Shown in pieces: positions 17,570 to 28,703 of a DNA stretch of 64,000 nt. Positions within the stretch are counted from its first letter, which is position 1, and every line of letters starts with the position of its first letter. The stretch covers positions 2,401,501 through 2,465,500 of the forward strand of contig NZ_CP098401.1 of the NCBI RefSeq assembly GCF_023674425.1, written 5' to 3'. This DNA comes from Sphingomonas donggukensis (GTDB lineage: Bacteria > Pseudomonadota > Alphaproteobacteria > Sphingomonadales > Sphingomonadaceae). A program made the translations under genes and the position numbers. The notes beneath the pieces are model-generated. The model was given only the letters and a program-made list of their open reading frames with translations. It searched no databases and was not told the DNA's origin.

Positions 17570-20260
17570 ATGCTCCCCTACCCCGCCCTTCACGCCAGCC
17601 ATTCGGGCGTCTGGATCGCCGATGCGGATGGGTGCCGCGCGATCGGACGGGGAGAGGCGGTGCGGATCGCCGCAGATACGCCGGTCATCCTGCTGAACGC
17701 CGCCGTCGTCGGCCAGCGGCTGGGGCATCCAGAGCTGTCGGGGCTCGACCTGCTCGAGCTGTTCGCCTTCGTCCATCCCGCGCGCTTCGCGGTGCCGACT
17801 CCCAAGGGGCTGGCCGCTGCACTGGGATTGGCCACGCCCGACAGTGACGACGCGATCGCGCCGATGCTGCGCGATGCGGCGAGCGCGTTGCTGGCGACGC
17901 TGGGCGGGGCATGGCCCGAGCGCGAGGGTGCGTGGACCGCGGCGCAAAGCCTGTTCCGGCTGCGCTGGCCGTGGGCGCCGCTGGTCACCGCGAAGCTCGA
18001 CAAGCCGGCGCAGGCCGAGCGTTGGCTGTTTTCGAAGCTGCCCGAATGGGAGGATGCCGCCCCCCGCCCTGCCCCACGTACCGTCACCATCCCGCCCGAT
18101 GCGGTCGCCGATCGCCTCGCCAGCCTGACCGGCGACGGGGCCGAGCGCCGCGACGGCCAGCGCGCCTTCGCCGATGCCGCCGCCCGCGCCTTTGCCCCGC
18201 GCATGGTCCGCGACACGCCGAACCTGGTGCTGGCGGAAGCCGGGACCGGCATCGGCAAGACGCTCGGCTACCTCGCCCCCGCGTCGCTCTGGGCCGAGCA
18301 CGCCGACGGCGCGGTGTGGGTCTCGACCTTCACCAAGGCGTTGCAGCGCCAGTTGAACCACGAAACCGCGCGCCTCTACCCCAACCCTGCCGAACGCCGC
18401 CGCCGCGTCGTGACGCGGAAGGGGCGTGAAAACTACCTCTGCCTCCTCAACCTCGAGGACGCGTTGCAGGGCGGCTTCCAGGGCCGCGCCGCGGTACTGG
18501 CGCAGCTCGTCGCGCGCTGGGCGGCGTACAGCGCCGACGGCGACATGGTCGGCGGTGACCTGCCCGGCTGGCTGCCCACACTGTTTCGCCGCAACGGATC
18601 GACCGCGCTGACCGACCGCCGCGGCGAATGCATCTACGCCGGATGCCCGCACTACCGGAAATGCTTCATCGAACGCGCCGCGCGAGATTCGGCGCGGGCT
18701 AGCATCGTCGTCGCCAACCACGCACTCGTCATGGTCAACGCCGCACGCGGGCGAGAGATCGCGAACCGCCCGACCCGCTATGTCTTCGATGAGGGGCACC
18801 ACGTCTTCGACGCCGCCGATTCGATGTTCTCCGCCGCGCTCACCGGCGCCGAGGCGATCGAGATCCGCCGCTGGATCACCGGCCCCGAAGGCACCGCGCG
18901 CGGGCGCCGCCGTGGCCTTGCCGCGCGCCTGTCCGACGTTGCCAGCTATGACGAGGAGGGTGGCCGCGCGATCACCGATGCGGTCGATGCCGCCCGCGCG
19001 CTACCGAGCGACGGCTGGCTGGCGCGCATCGCCGATGGCGACCCGTTCGGCCCGATCGAGGCGCTGCTCGCAGCCGTCCGCGGACTGACCTACGCCCGCG
19101 CCGCCAAGGACGACGACGCCGGCTATGCGCTGGAAACCGAACTGGCCGAGCCCGACGCCGCGCTGGTCGAGGCCGCCGGCCCCGCCGCCGCCGCGCTCGA
19201 CGCGCTGATCCGTCCGCTCGTCACCCTGTCGCGCCGGCTGGAGGCGCTGTTGACCGACGGCCCCGACTGGATGGACGGCCCGGCGCGCGCCCGGATCGAG
19301 GGCGCGATCGCCTCGCTCGGCTGGCGCAGCGAGACGGTCGCTGCCTGGCTCGCACTGATCGCGCGCATCGGCGGCCCCGCCGACCCCGATTTCGTCGACT
19401 GGCTGGCGGTCGACCGCGCGGAGGGGCGCGAATGGGATATCGGCCTCCACCGCCACTGGCTCGACCCGTCGCGCCCGTTCGCCGACGCCGTGCTGAAACA
19501 CGCCCACGGTGCCCTCGTCACCTCGGCCACGCTGAAAGCGGGCGGCGACTGGGATGTGGCGGAGGCACGCAGCGGGGCCGCCCATCTGCTCCAGCCCCCT
19601 GCGCGGTTCGAAGCACCGAGCCCGTTCGACTACGCCGCCCACGCCCGCGTGATGATCGTCACCGACGTGAAACGCGGCGACCTGGCGGCGCTCGCCAACG
19701 CTTATGCGCGGCTGATCGTCGCGGCGGGGGGCGGGACGCTGGGGCTGTTCACCGCGATTCGGCGGCTGCGCGGCGTCCACGCCCGCATCGCCGACCGGCT
19801 GGCGCGCGACGGCCTGCCGCTGCTCGCCCAACATGTCGATCCGATCGACACCGGTACGCTTGTCGACATCTTCCGCGACGATCCCCGCACCTCCCTGCTC
19901 GGCACCGATGCCTTGCGCGACGGGGTCGACGTGCCCGGCCATTCGCTGCGGCTGGTGGTGATGGAGGGCGTGCCCTGGCCCAAGCCCAGCGTGCTCCATG
20001 CCGCGCGGCGGCTGGCGGGCGGGGGCAGCGCCTATGACGACCGCATCGTGCGGGCGCGGCTGGCGCAGGCGTTCGGTCGCCTCATCCGCCGCGCCGACGA
20101 TCGCGGCGCCTTCGTGCTGCTCGGTGCCGCCATGCCGTCACGCCTGCTCACCGCCTTCCCGCCCGGCACCCCGGTCGAGCGGGTGACGCTGGACGAGGCG
20201 GTGGCCCGCGTTTCCGGCCTTCCTTCGACCACGCCGATCCGGCACAACGCGACTGCATGA
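17570..20260 (+). CDS. DinG/XPD-like ATP-dependent DNA helicase with FeS cluster
   Basis: An 896-residue superfamily 2 helicase of the DinG/YoaA/XPD group that would unwind damaged or structured DNA 5' to 3'. The Walker A motif is EAGTGIGKT (about residues 223-231), the Walker B box is DEGHH (about 407-411), and four cysteines at about 291, 354, 359 and 365 (CIYAGCPHYRKC is the last three) would hold the iron-sulfur cluster. The C-terminal QAFGRLIRR is the arginine-finger motif VI. The first 220 residues form an extra N-terminal domain with no motif I recognise. A perfect LexA-type box precedes it. The stop overlaps the phosphatase start. Confidence 0.92.
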   Translation: MLPYPALHASHSGVWIADADGCRAIGRGEAVRIAADTPVILLNAAVVGQRLGHPELSGLDLLELFAFVHPARFAVPTPKGLAAALGLATPDSDDAIAPMLRDAASALLATLGGAWPEREGAWTAAQSLFRLRWPWAPLVTAKLDKPAQAERWLFSKLPEWEDAAPRPAPRTVTIPPDAVADRLASLTGDGAERRDGQRAFADAAARAFAPRMVRDTPNLVLAEAGTGIGKTLGYLAPASLWAEHADGAVWVSTFTKALQRQLNHETARLYPNPAERRRRVVTRKGRENYLCLLNLEDALQGGFQGRAAVLAQLVARWAAYSADGDMVGGDLPGWLPTLFRRNGSTALTDRRGECIYAGCPHYRKCFIERAARDSARASIVVANHALVMVNAARGREIANRPTRYVFDEGHHVFDAADSMFSAALTGAEAIEIRRWITGPEGTARGRRRGLAARLSDVASYDEEGGRAITDAVDAARALPSDGWLARIADGDPFGPIEALLAAVRGLTYARAAKDDDAGYALETELAEPDAALVEAAGPAAAALDALIRPLVTLSRRLEALLTDGPDWMDGPARARIEGAIASLGWRSETVAAWLALIARIGGPADPDFVDWLAVDRAEGREWDIGLHRHWLDPSRPFADAVLKHAHGALVTSATLKAGGDWDVAEARSGAAHLLQPPARFEAPSPFDYAAHARVMIVTDVKRGDLAALANAYARLIVAAGGGTLGLFTAIRRLRGVHARIADRLARDGLPLLAQHVDPIDTGTLVDIFRDDPRTSLLGTDALRDGVDVPGHSLRLVVMEGVPWPKPSVLHAARRLAGGGSAYDDRIVRARLAQAFGRLIRRADDRGAFVLLGAAMPSRLLTAFPPGTPVERVTLDEAVARVSGLPSTTPIRHNATA

Positions 20261-20796
20261 AGACGCTGACCCTGCTCCGCCACGCCAAATCGGGCTGGGA
20301 CGACGCCGTCCTGCGCGATTTCGACCGTCCGCTGAATGCCAAGGGACAGCGCGCCGCCGTGGCGGTCGGGTGCAGCATGAAGCGCGGCGGCCAAGCCTAC
20401 GACCGTGTGGTAGCATCGCCGGCGGTACGCGTGGTCGAGACGCTCGAGCATCTCGGTCGGGCCTATGGCCGCACGTTGGCGCCGGCATGGGACCGCCGCC
20501 TGTACCTCGCCGCGCCGGCGACGATCCTCGACGTGGTCCACGAACAGGACGATGCCTTGGGAAGCGTGATGGTCGTCGGCCACAACCCGGGGCTGGAGGA
20601 ACTGGTGCTGCTGCTGGCGCCCGATGGGCCGGGCGCACTGCGGGACAGCGTCGCGCACAAATTCCCGACCGCGAGCGCGGCGGTGCTGACCTTCGCCGTT
20701 GATCGCTGGGCCGATGTCGTGGCGGGCGGCGGCACGCTGATGGCCTTCACCCGCCCCCGCGACCTCGACCCCGCGCTCGGTCCGGACGAGGATTAG
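20257..20796 (+). CDS. SixA-like histidine phosphatase
   Basis: A 179-residue member of the histidine phosphatase (phosphoglycerate mutase-like) superfamily. The catalytic RHAKS sits at residues 8-12, as in the phosphohistidine phosphatase SixA, and a second histidine follows in VVGHNPGLEELV (about residue 109). SixA removes phosphate from histidine residues of phosphorelay or PTS proteins; this substrate is inferred only from similarity. ATG 20257 overlaps the helicase stop as ATGA, so the two are translationally coupled and the phosphatase may also follow the SOS promoter. Confidence 0.88.
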   Translation: MKTLTLLRHAKSGWDDAVLRDFDRPLNAKGQRAAVAVGCSMKRGGQAYDRVVASPAVRVVETLEHLGRAYGRTLAPAWDRRLYLAAPATILDVVHEQDDALGSVMVVGHNPGLEELVLLLAPDGPGALRDSVAHKFPTASAAVLTFAVDRWADVVAGGGTLMAFTRPRDLDPALGPDED

Positions 20797-20855
20797 GCCC
20801 GGCACGCCATCGGCGGCGACCCACCGGGCCGCCACGCAGGCGGCGGCCCCCGGAT

Positions 20856-21206
20856 TCAGTCGGCGGTCAACGCCGCGGCCAGCGCATCGCGGATTTCGAG
20901 CAGCGCGGTCTTGCGACCGCCCCCGCCGCCACTACTGCTGCCCCCGCGCTTCACCGGTGCCTCTTCGCCCAGCAGCTTCTGCACGCCGCGGATCGTATAG
21001 CCCTCGGTATCGAGCAGCGCCTGGATGCGGCGGACGAGCGCGGCATCCTCGGTCCGGTAGTAACGGCGGTTGCCCGCGCGCTGCAGCGGACGCAGCTGCG
21101 GAAAACGCGTCTCCCAATATCTGAGGATATGCTGGGGGATGCCGGTTTCACGCGACAATTCCCCGATCGTCCGGAAGGCGTCCGCCGCCTTGTCCGGCGC
21201 GGCCAT
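20856..21206 (-). CDS. MerR family transcriptional regulator
   Basis: A 116-residue DNA-binding protein. The MerR helix-turn-helix is clear: FRTIGELSRETGIPQHILRY, then WETRFPQLRPLQRAGNRRYY, then EDAALVRRIQALLDTEGYTI. The C-terminal tail is a glycine- and serine-rich linker and a short helix, without the cysteines of metal-sensing MerR proteins, so its ligand is unknown. It starts at ATG 21206, 11 bp after ihfA, and is the last gene of the rpmF-plsX-fabH-ihfA run, a position it keeps in many alphaproteobacteria. Confidence 0.9.
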   Translation of the reverse strand: MAAPDKAADAFRTIGELSRETGIPQHILRYWETRFPQLRPLQRAGNRRYYRTEDAALVRRIQALLDTEGYTIRGVQKLLGEEAPVKRGGSSSGGGGGRKTALLEIRDALAAALTAD

Positions 21207-21217
21207 GTCGCCGGCGC

Positions 21218-21520
21218 CTATCGGCCTGCCACGATGCGGTTGCGCATCATCTGGCTGGCACGGAAGGTGAGGACGCGGCGCGGCGCGATCGGCACTTCGA
21301 CCCCAGTCTTGGGATTGCGACCGACGCGCTCGCCCTTGTCGCGCAGAATGAAGCTGCCGAAGCCGGAAATCTTGACGTTCTCGCCATTCGACAGCGCCTC
21401 GCACATGTGACGCAGGATCTGCTCGACGAAATTGGACGAATCGGCACGCGACAGACCGACTTCGCGATGAAGCGACTCGGCCAGGTCGGCACGTGTCAGC
21501 GTTCCCGCGGCTTCATCCAT
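21218..21520 (-). CDS. ihfA: Integration host factor alpha subunit
   Basis: DNA-bending protein of the HU/IHF family, 100 residues. It shows [18 protein letters not shown], the beta-arm region [20 protein letters not shown], and the DNA-contact motif [13 protein letters not shown]. The tail [16 protein letters not shown] is typical of IhfA. With IhfB it bends DNA at promoters, recombination sites and origins. I start at ATG 21520 ([15 protein letters not shown]), preceded by GGAAG. About 100 bp upstream is the fabH stop. Confidence 0.94.
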   Translation of the reverse strand: MDEAAGTLTRADLAESLHREVGLSRADSSNFVEQILRHMCEALSNGENVKISGFGSFILRDKGERVGRNPKTGVEVPIAPRRVLTFRASQMMRNRIVAGR

Positions 21521-21619
21521 TACGAGGCTTCCTTTCGAGCGATCCGGTCCGGACAGGAAACCTAACACATCCCCGCTGTCCAAGCAAAGCCGGGGATTAT
21601 TGCGGAGCCGTACCGAGTC

Positions 21620-22585
21620 TCAATACCGGACGACCGCGGCGCCCCAGGTGAAGCCGCCGCCCATCGCCTCGAGCACCACGACGTCGCCGCGCTTGATGCG
21701 TCCGTCGCGCACCGCGACGTCGAGCGCGAGCGGCACCGATGCGGCGGAGGTGTTGGCGTGCTGATCGACCGTCATCACGACTTTCTCCGCCGGCAGGCCG
21801 AGCTTGCGGGCGGTCGCATCGAGGATGCGGGCGTTGGCCTGGTGCGGCACGACCCAGTCGACGTCTGCGGCGGTCAGCCCGGCGATTTCGAGCGATTCGG
21901 TCATCACGCTGGCCAGATTGACGACGGCGTGGCGGAACACCTCGCGCCCCTTCATCCTGAGCTTGCCGACCGTGCCCGTGGTCGACGGCCCACCATCGAC
22001 ATAGAGCAGTTCGTTGTGCCGCCCGTCGGCGTGGAGCTTGCTGGCGAGGATGCCGCGATCCGAACCCTCCTCCGCCGCCAGCACGATCGCGCCGGCGCCG
22101 TCGCCGAACAGAACGCAGGTCGTGCGATCCTCCCAGTCGAGGATGCGGCTGAAGGTCTCGGCGCCGATCACCAGCGCACGGGTGTGCGCGCCGGCGCGGA
22201 TCATCGCGTCGGCGACCTGCACCGCATAAAGGAAGCCCGAGCACACCGCCGCCACGTCGAACGCGACGCAATCGTCGATGGCGAGTGCGGCCTGCACCTT
22301 GGTTGCGGTCGAGGGAAACGTCTGGTCGGGCGTCGCGGTCGCCAGCACGATCAGGTCGATGTCCTGCGCATGCACCCCGGCGGCGGCGAGCGCGGCCTTC
22401 GCCGCGTCGATCGCCAGCGTACCGGTCGTCTCGTGCGGGCCGGCGAGGTGGCGGAAGCGAATGCCGGTGCGCTCGACGATCCATTCGTCGGTGGTGTCGA
22501 CTTCCTGCGCCAGCTCGGCATTCGACACGCGGCGGGTGGGCAGCGCCGATCCGGTCCCCAGAATCACCGATCGCCGAACCGTCAT
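21620..22585 (-). CDS. fabH: 3-oxoacyl-ACP synthase III
   Basis: Starts fatty acid synthesis by condensing acetyl-CoA (or another acyl-CoA) with malonyl-ACP. 321 residues. The catalytic triad is visible: Cys in [11 protein letters not shown], His in VPHQANARI, Asn in [11 protein letters not shown]. The end [16 protein letters not shown] is typical. ATG 22585 overlaps the plsX stop as ATGA, so it is coupled to plsX, the usual arrangement. Confidence 0.97.
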   Translation of the reverse strand: MTVRRSVILGTGSALPTRRVSNAELAQEVDTTDEWIVERTGIRFRHLAGPHETTGTLAIDAAKAALAAAGVHAQDIDLIVLATATPDQTFPSTATKVQAALAIDDCVAFDVAAVCSGFLYAVQVADAMIRAGAHTRALVIGAETFSRILDWEDRTTCVLFGDGAGAIVLAAEEGSDRGILASKLHADGRHNELLYVDGGPSTTGTVGKLRMKGREVFRHAVVNLASVMTESLEIAGLTAADVDWVVPHQANARILDATARKLGLPAEKVVMTVDQHANTSAASVPLALDVAVRDGRIKRGDVVVLEAMGGGFTWGAAVVRY

Positions 22586-23613
22586 GCCGCCTGCTTCTCG
22601 AAATTGCCGAGGTCCTGAGCGATGCGCCGCGTCAGGTCGTCGCGAACCATCTTCGCCGCGACCGACAGTGCGTGGCTCACGCCGACCTCGCTGGCGCTGC
22701 CGTGGCTCTTCACCACCAGGCCGTTGAGCCCGAGGAAGACCGCGCCATTGTGGTTGTTGGGGTCGAGGTGCCCGCGCAGCAATTCGGTCGCGGGCTTCGA
22801 AATCAGGAAGCCGACCTTCGAGCGGATCGACGAGCGAAACGCGCGCTTCAGTAGGTCGGCGACGAAGCGCGCCGTGCCCTCCGCCGTCTTCAGCGCGATA
22901 TTGCCCGAGAAGCCGTCGCACACGACGACATCGACATGGCCGCGCGAGATGCGATCGCCCTCGATATAGCCGCTGAACGTCATCGGCAGATGGGTCGCGT
23001 CACGCAGGCGGGCGGCGGCATCGCGGATGATGTCGGTGCCCTTCATATCCTCGGTACCGATGTTGAGCAGCGCGACCCGCGGGCTTTCGAGGTCGAGCGC
23101 GGTGCGCGCATAGGCGGCGCCCATCACCGCGAACTGGACGAGGTTGCGGGCGTCGCACTCGGTATTGGCGCCGAGATCGAGCATGACGAGGTCGGTTTCG
23201 CCGAGGCTGGGGAGCAGCGCGGCGAGCGCGGGCCGGTCGATGCCGGGCATGGTGCGTAGCGACAGCTTCGCCATCGCCATCAGCGCGCCGGTGTTGCCCG
23301 ACGACACGGCAGCCGCGGCGCGCCCCTGCTTCACCAGGTCGATGGCGACGCCCATCGACGTCGTCTTGGCGCGGCGAATCGCCTGGCTGGGCTTCTCGTC
23401 GGAGGTGACGACGTCGGGCGCGTGGACGATCTCCGAAGCCGCGGTCAGGTTCGGATGCGTGGCCAGGCCATCGCGAATCCGCGCCTCGTCGCCGACCAGG
23501 AAGAACCGCAGGCCGTCGAACTTGCGCCGCGCCCGCGCGACGCCAGCGAGCATGACCGCAAGCCCCTCGTCGCCGCCCATCGCATCGACGGCGATCCGCG
23601 CATCAGGGGACAT
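22582..23613 (-). CDS. plsX: Phosphate acyltransferase PlsX
   Basis: Makes acyl-phosphate from acyl-ACP for phospholipid synthesis, the substrate of PlsY. 343 residues. The start [53 protein letters not shown], and [17 protein letters not shown] are PlsX signatures. It lies between rpmF and fabH in the conserved alphaproteobacterial order, which links ribosome and membrane synthesis. Confidence 0.97.
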   Translation of the reverse strand: MSPDARIAVDAMGGDEGLAVMLAGVARARRKFDGLRFFLVGDEARIRDGLATHPNLTAASEIVHAPDVVTSDEKPSQAIRRAKTTSMGVAIDLVKQGRAAAAVSSGNTGALMAMAKLSLRTMPGIDRPALAALLPSLGETDLVMLDLGANTECDARNLVQFAVMGAAYARTALDLESPRVALLNIGTEDMKGTDIIRDAAARLRDATHLPMTFSGYIEGDRISRGHVDVVVCDGFSGNIALKTAEGTARFVADLLKRAFRSSIRSKVGFLISKPATELLRGHLDPNNHNGAVFLGLNGLVVKSHGSASEVGVSHALSVAAKMVRDDLTRRIAQDLGNFEKQAA

Positions 23614-23645
23614 TGCGGGTACCTGCTTCCGTTGCTGTCGGGCGA

Positions 23646-23825
23646 TCAGCCCTCGACCGAGACGATCTCACGGCCGTTATAGTGGCCACAGGCAGTGCAC
23701 AGGTTGTGCGGGCGCTTCAGCTCGCCGCAGTTCGGGCATTCCTGGAACGCTTCGACCGACAGCGCATCGTGGCTGCGGCGCATGCCACGCCGCGACGGCG
23801 AGGTCTTTCTCTTGGGGACGGCCAT
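23646..23825 (-). CDS. rpmF: 50S ribosomal protein L32
   Basis: A 59-residue ribosomal protein that starts [20 protein letters not shown], the L32 signature. Four cysteines in two pairs (CPNC and CTAC) form a zinc ribbon, so this is the zinc-binding form. It ends [12 protein letters not shown]. It is first in the operon rpmF-plsX-fabH-ihfA-merR; a promoter candidate lies about 105-130 bp upstream. Confidence 0.97.
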   Translation of the reverse strand: MAVPKRKTSPSRRGMRRSHDALSVEAFQECPNCGELKRPHNLCTACGHYNGREIVSVEG

Positions 23826-23927
23826 TTCGGCAACCTTCTAGCAACGGTAATTTCTGGGTCTGCGAACGCGCTACAGCGCATGCTCCGACGGAGCAAGCGG
23901 AGGAACGGACCGCAGAGCGAAGGCGCG

Positions 23928-23955
23928 CCTATAGCGATTTCGCACATTGTTGCAA
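23928..23955 (-). promoter_or_regulatory. Candidate sigma-70 promoter for rpmF operon
   Basis: On the minus strand, TTGCAA (23955-23950) and TATAGG (23933-23928) are 16 bp apart and resemble -35 and -10 boxes. A 15-base palindrome TGCTCCG-A-CGGAGCA (23881-23895) lies between this promoter and rpmF and may be a leader hairpin. Confidence 0.4.
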
Positions 23956-24002
23956 CCCGCGTGCCCCGATGACAGGTTGCGCCACATAGAGGGGACCATA
24001 TC

Positions 24003-24437
24003 ATGACGATCATCCTGCCGGCCAGCCTGTGCACCGCCGCGGCCTGCGCACTCATCAACCTGTGGCTGGCGATTCGCGTCGGCCAGATGCGCCGGTTGCA
24101 CAACGTCTCGGTCGGTGACGGCGGCAACATGGCGGTGATCGCGCGGATGCGGGCGCATGCGAACTTCACCGAATATGCGCCGGTCGTGCTGATCCTGCTG
24201 GCGCTGCTCGAACTCGCGCGCGGTACCAGTTGGATCGTGTGGGGCTATGGATTCGCCTTCGTCGTCGCGCGGCTGTGCCACGGGGTCGGCATGGACACGT
24301 GGAAGCCGGGGCGCGGCATCGGCGTCGTCGTGACGATGCTGGTGATGGTCGCGCTTGCTGGACATTGCGCCTGGGTGGCGCTGTCGACACCGAACATCAC
24401 CGCGCCGATGGCGGTCACGCTGCCCGCGACCGCCTGA
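24003..24437 (+). CDS. MAPEG family membrane protein
   Basis: A 144-residue integral membrane protein with four hydrophobic segments. The motif RMRAHANFTEYAPVVLILLALLE matches the MAPEG family (membrane-associated proteins in eicosanoid and glutathione metabolism), where the asparagine, glutamate and tyrosine form the glutathione site. Family members are trimeric glutathione transferases or peroxidases; in bacteria they are thought to detoxify lipophilic electrophiles. It is convergent with the metallo-hydrolase gene, with 7 bp between the stops. Confidence 0.88.
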   Translation: MTIILPASLCTAAACALINLWLAIRVGQMRRLHNVSVGDGGNMAVIARMRAHANFTEYAPVVLILLALLELARGTSWIVWGYGFAFVVARLCHGVGMDTWKPGRGIGVVVTMLVMVALAGHCAWVALSTPNITAPMAVTLPATA

Positions 24438-24444
24438 TGCGCCG

Positions 24445-25107
24445 TCAGCCGCGTGCCAGCGCGGCGTCGCCGACGAAAGGATTGCTCGCCCGCTCGCGCC
24501 CGAAGCTGCTGACGCCGCCGTGGCCGGGGAGGAAGACGGTATCGTCGCCGAGCGGCCACAGCTTCGTGACGATCGACGTCACCAGCGCGTCGGGATCGCT
24601 CAGCGGGAAATCGGTGCGACCGACCGATCCCTGGAAGATCACGTCGCCGACGATCGCCAGTTTCGATGGCGGATGGTGGAACACGACGTGTCCCGGCGTA
24701 TGGCCGGGGCAGAGATAGACGTCGAGCACCAGGTTGCCGACGGTCACCTGCTCGCCGTCGTCGAGCCAGCGGTCGGGCTCGAACGCTTCGCCGCGCAGCC
24801 CCCATTTGCGGCAGTCATCCTCCAGCCGCGCGAGCCAGTAGCGATCGGCCTCGTGCGGCCCCTCGATCGGCACACTCAGTTCCTTCGCGAGCACGCCCGC
24901 CTCGCCGCAGTGATCGGCGTGGCCGTGGGTGATGAGGATCTTCTCCACGGTCACCCCGGCTTCGGCGATCGCCGCCTTGATCCGCGGCAGGTCGCCGCCC
25001 GGATCGACCACCGCCGCGCGCATGGTTCTCGTGCACCAGAAGAGCGTGCAATTCTGCTGGAGCGGCGTGACCGGGATGATCGTCGCCTTAAGAGGTGGCT
25101 GGCTCAT
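24445..25107 (-). CDS. Metallo-beta-lactamase fold hydrolase, glyoxalase II-like
   Basis: A 220-residue MBL-fold enzyme. The metal motif THGHADHCGEAG (HxHxDH, about residues 61-66), PGHTPGH (about 137-143), GDVIFQGSVGRTD and the final PGHG histidine make a complete dinuclear metal site. The length and the FQGSVGRTDFP segment fit the glyoxalase II-like (YcbL) group that hydrolyses thioesters such as S-lactoylglutathione. ATG 25107 overlaps the S9 peptidase stop as ATGA, so it is coupled to that gene. Confidence 0.92.
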   Translation of the reverse strand: MSQPPLKATIIPVTPLQQNCTLFWCTRTMRAAVVDPGGDLPRIKAAIAEAGVTVEKILITHGHADHCGEAGVLAKELSVPIEGPHEADRYWLARLEDDCRKWGLRGEAFEPDRWLDDGEQVTVGNLVLDVYLCPGHTPGHVVFHHPPSKLAIVGDVIFQGSVGRTDFPLSDPDALVTSIVTKLWPLGDDTVFLPGHGGVSSFGRERASNPFVGDAALARG

Positions 25108-27020
25108 TTCGGGGTCTTGCCGAGCAGGTTCTTGCTCCAGAAATAGAGCGTCGCGTAATTCTGATAGTCGCGGTTTTCCTTCTTGGCGAAGCCGTGGCCC
25201 TCGTCGGCGGCGAGGATGTGCCACGCGGTGCCGCCGTTCGCGCGCACCGCCTTCACCATCTGGTCGGCCTCCGACGCGGGCACGCGCGGGTCGTTGCCGC
25301 CGGTCACCACCATCAAGGGCACGCGCAGTTTCGACACGCTGGTCATGGGTGAGATCGCGATCAGCTTCGCCTTCTGCTCGGCCACGCGCTCGTCGCCATA
25401 TTCGACCCGGCGCAGGTCGCGGCGATAGCTTTGCGTATTCTCGAGGAAGGTGACGAAATTCGAGATCGCGACGATACAATTCGCGCCCTTCAGCCGGTCG
25501 CCGTAGCGGATCGCGCTCGCGTAGCACATGTACCCGCCGTAGCTGCCGCCCTGCACACCGATCCGCGCGCTGTCGATGGCGCCGTCGCGGGCGAAATGAT
25601 CGAGGAAGGCACCGATGTCCTTCACCGAATCCTCGCGCTTGAACGGCCCGTTATCCAGGCTGACGAAGCGTTTGCCATAGCCGGTCGAGCCGCGGACGTT
25701 GGGGTAGAAGATCGCGATGCCGAGGTCGTTGAGATAGTAATTGGCGGCGCCGCGATAGGATGGCTGGGTCTGCCCCTCCGGCCCGCCGTGGATGTCGATC
25801 AGCAGCGGGCGCTTGCCGGGGAATTTTGCCGGGTCGGGGCGGAACAGGAAGCCCGAGACGTCCTCTCCGTCGAAGCTCTTCACGGCCACCAGCTGCGCGT
25901 CGACGTTCTTCGCCGGATCGAGCCCGCCGGTCTCGCTCGCCGTCCACTGCGTTACTTTCATGCTGCGCGGATCGAGGACGAAGGCGTCACCCGACACCTT
26001 CGGGCTACTGAACGAGAACGCCACCGCGCCCCACGGCGCAATCTCGAGCCCGCTCGCCACGCCCGTCGGCAGCGCGGCGGTCCGCACCCGGCGCGTCTTC
26101 GTGTCGAGCAGCTTCAGCCGGCTCGTCCCGCCTTCGTTCACCAGATAGGCGATGAAGCCGCCGTCGTCGGCGATCGAGAATTCCTCGACACCCCACTTCG
26201 GCTCGGGCGCGACGGGCGTGAAACTGCCACCCTTCAGGATGCCGAGCCGCTGGAAGTCCGACCCCTCGTCGCTCAACACCCATAAGGTGCCGTCGGGCGA
26301 TACCTGCGCCGAGCCGTAGGACACCGGCTTCGCCAGATCATTGAGCGGCGTCATCCGCCCGGTCGCGAGGTCGAGGTCGTAGAGGTCGCTCTTCTGGATC
26401 GAAGAATAATTATAAACGACGGCATGGGTGTTGCCGGGCAGGAAATCGACGAAGCTCCAGCCCCCGCCCTTCACCTGCGCGACCAGGCGCGCGCTGCCGG
26501 GATTGCGCGGATCCATGACGTAGATGTCGTTGTCGGCGCCGGTGCGCTTCGTCGAGGTATAGCCGACCAGCCGGCCATCGGCGGAAAACGCACCGAAATT
26601 GTTGCGGCTCTTGCCGTCGGTCAGCAGCGTCAGCCGCCCGTCCTTCAGCGTGTAGAGCTGGAAGAATTCGTTGCCGCCGACGTCCTTCTGCACCAGCGCG
26701 ACGTCGCCCGAGCGCGAATAGTGCAGTTCGCTGGTGCGATCGGGTTCGAAGCTGATCTGGCGGCGGTCCATCATCGGGCCGGCCACGCTGTGCAACTGGG
26801 CGACATTGGCGAAGCGCGTCGACACCACCAGCGCCTTAGTCACCGGGTTCCACGCGACCGGCGCGGCGCTGCGGCTTTCGGCATAGGGGCGCATCGCTTC
26901 GGCGAGGCTCACCGGCAGCGCGGGCACGCCATCGGCGGTGATCGCCGCGGGCTTGGCGATCTGGGCGGCGGCGGGCGCGGCAGCGGAAGCGAGGAGCGTG
27001 GCGGCGAGCAGCAGGCGCAT
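25104..27020 (-). CDS. Exported prolyl oligopeptidase family peptidase (S9)
   Basis: A 638-residue serine peptidase. A signal peptide (MRLLLAATLLASAAAPAAA) sends it to the periplasm. The first part is a beta-propeller (repeats such as SADGRLVGYTSTKRTGADND and SPDGTLWVLSDEGSD), and the C-terminal alpha/beta hydrolase domain holds the triad: Ser in GGSYGGYMC, Asp in TGGNDPRVP, His in DEGHGF. It likely cuts short peptides for uptake or turnover. The start at ATG 27020 gives the signal peptide; a much longer in-frame reading upstream crosses the aminotransferase on the other strand and is not real. It heads a two-gene operon with the MBL hydrolase. Confidence 0.94.
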   Translation of the reverse strand: MRLLLAATLLASAAAPAAAQIAKPAAITADGVPALPVSLAEAMRPYAESRSAAPVAWNPVTKALVVSTRFANVAQLHSVAGPMMDRRQISFEPDRTSELHYSRSGDVALVQKDVGGNEFFQLYTLKDGRLTLLTDGKSRNNFGAFSADGRLVGYTSTKRTGADNDIYVMDPRNPGSARLVAQVKGGGWSFVDFLPGNTHAVVYNYSSIQKSDLYDLDLATGRMTPLNDLAKPVSYGSAQVSPDGTLWVLSDEGSDFQRLGILKGGSFTPVAPEPKWGVEEFSIADDGGFIAYLVNEGGTSRLKLLDTKTRRVRTAALPTGVASGLEIAPWGAVAFSFSSPKVSGDAFVLDPRSMKVTQWTASETGGLDPAKNVDAQLVAVKSFDGEDVSGFLFRPDPAKFPGKRPLLIDIHGGPEGQTQPSYRGAANYYLNDLGIAIFYPNVRGSTGYGKRFVSLDNGPFKREDSVKDIGAFLDHFARDGAIDSARIGVQGGSYGGYMCYASAIRYGDRLKGANCIVAISNFVTFLENTQSYRRDLRRVEYGDERVAEQKAKLIAISPMTSVSKLRVPLMVVTGGNDPRVPASEADQMVKAVRANGGTAWHILAADEGHGFAKKENRDYQNYATLYFWSKNLLGKTPK

Positions 27021-27122
27021 GGTCGGATATCCCCGTATCGTTCTGGGCGCGAGGCGTAGCGGTCGGTCGAGGGCACCGCAACGGGCTTGCCGATCGCGCG
27101 CCGGGGCGTCACACATCGCGCG

Positions 27123-27389
27123 ATGGACGACGCCGCGCCCTGCCCCGACCTGCCACCCCCCGATCTGATCGTCACCATGACCTTCGACCCGATGGCCGGC
27201 ATCCTCGACCTGGAGGAGCATCTGTCGGGGATGAAGGCCGAGGCGGCGGCGCGCGTCTATCCGTTCGATCGCCACGACGTCCGCAACGAATTGCAGGCCG
27301 CGACCTTTCGGCTGAGGGACGCGCGCACGATCCGCCTGCTGCTGTCGCCGAGCGGTGCGCTGGCGATCGAGGCGTCGCCAAACCGGTAA
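27123..27389 (+). CDS. Hypothetical protein, 88 residues
   Basis: I do not recognise this protein. The segment DLIVTMTFDPMAGILDLEEH is followed by a basic stretch and YPFDRHDVRNELQAATFRLR, with a C-terminal LLLSPSGALAIEASPNR. It has no membrane segment or cysteine motif. It sits on the plus strand between the divergent S9 peptidase and aspC. I consider it probably real because the composition is protein-like and it fills the gap cleanly, but the start (ATG 27123 or ATG 27087) is uncertain. Confidence 0.55.
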   Translation: MDDAAPCPDLPPPDLIVTMTFDPMAGILDLEEHLSGMKAEAAARVYPFDRHDVRNELQAATFRLRDARTIRLLLSPSGALAIEASPNR

Positions 27390-27399
27390 CATATGTTGC
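27386..27399. promoter_or_regulatory. Near-palindrome before the aminotransferase gene
   Basis: GTAACATATGTTGC is symmetric at 12 of 14 positions. It overlaps the end of the small hypothetical gene and lies about 66-80 bp upstream of the aminotransferase ATG. It contains the TAACAT core also present in the tonB dyads, which may be chance. Confidence 0.25.
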
Positions 27400-27428
27400 G
27401 ATTGCGAAAGAACCGGCGTCGGCGCTAA

Positions 27429-28664
<1,236 letters not shown>

Positions 28665-28703
28665 CACGGTACGCCGGCTGACCCGAGTCGACCTGCGCCT
28701 GAC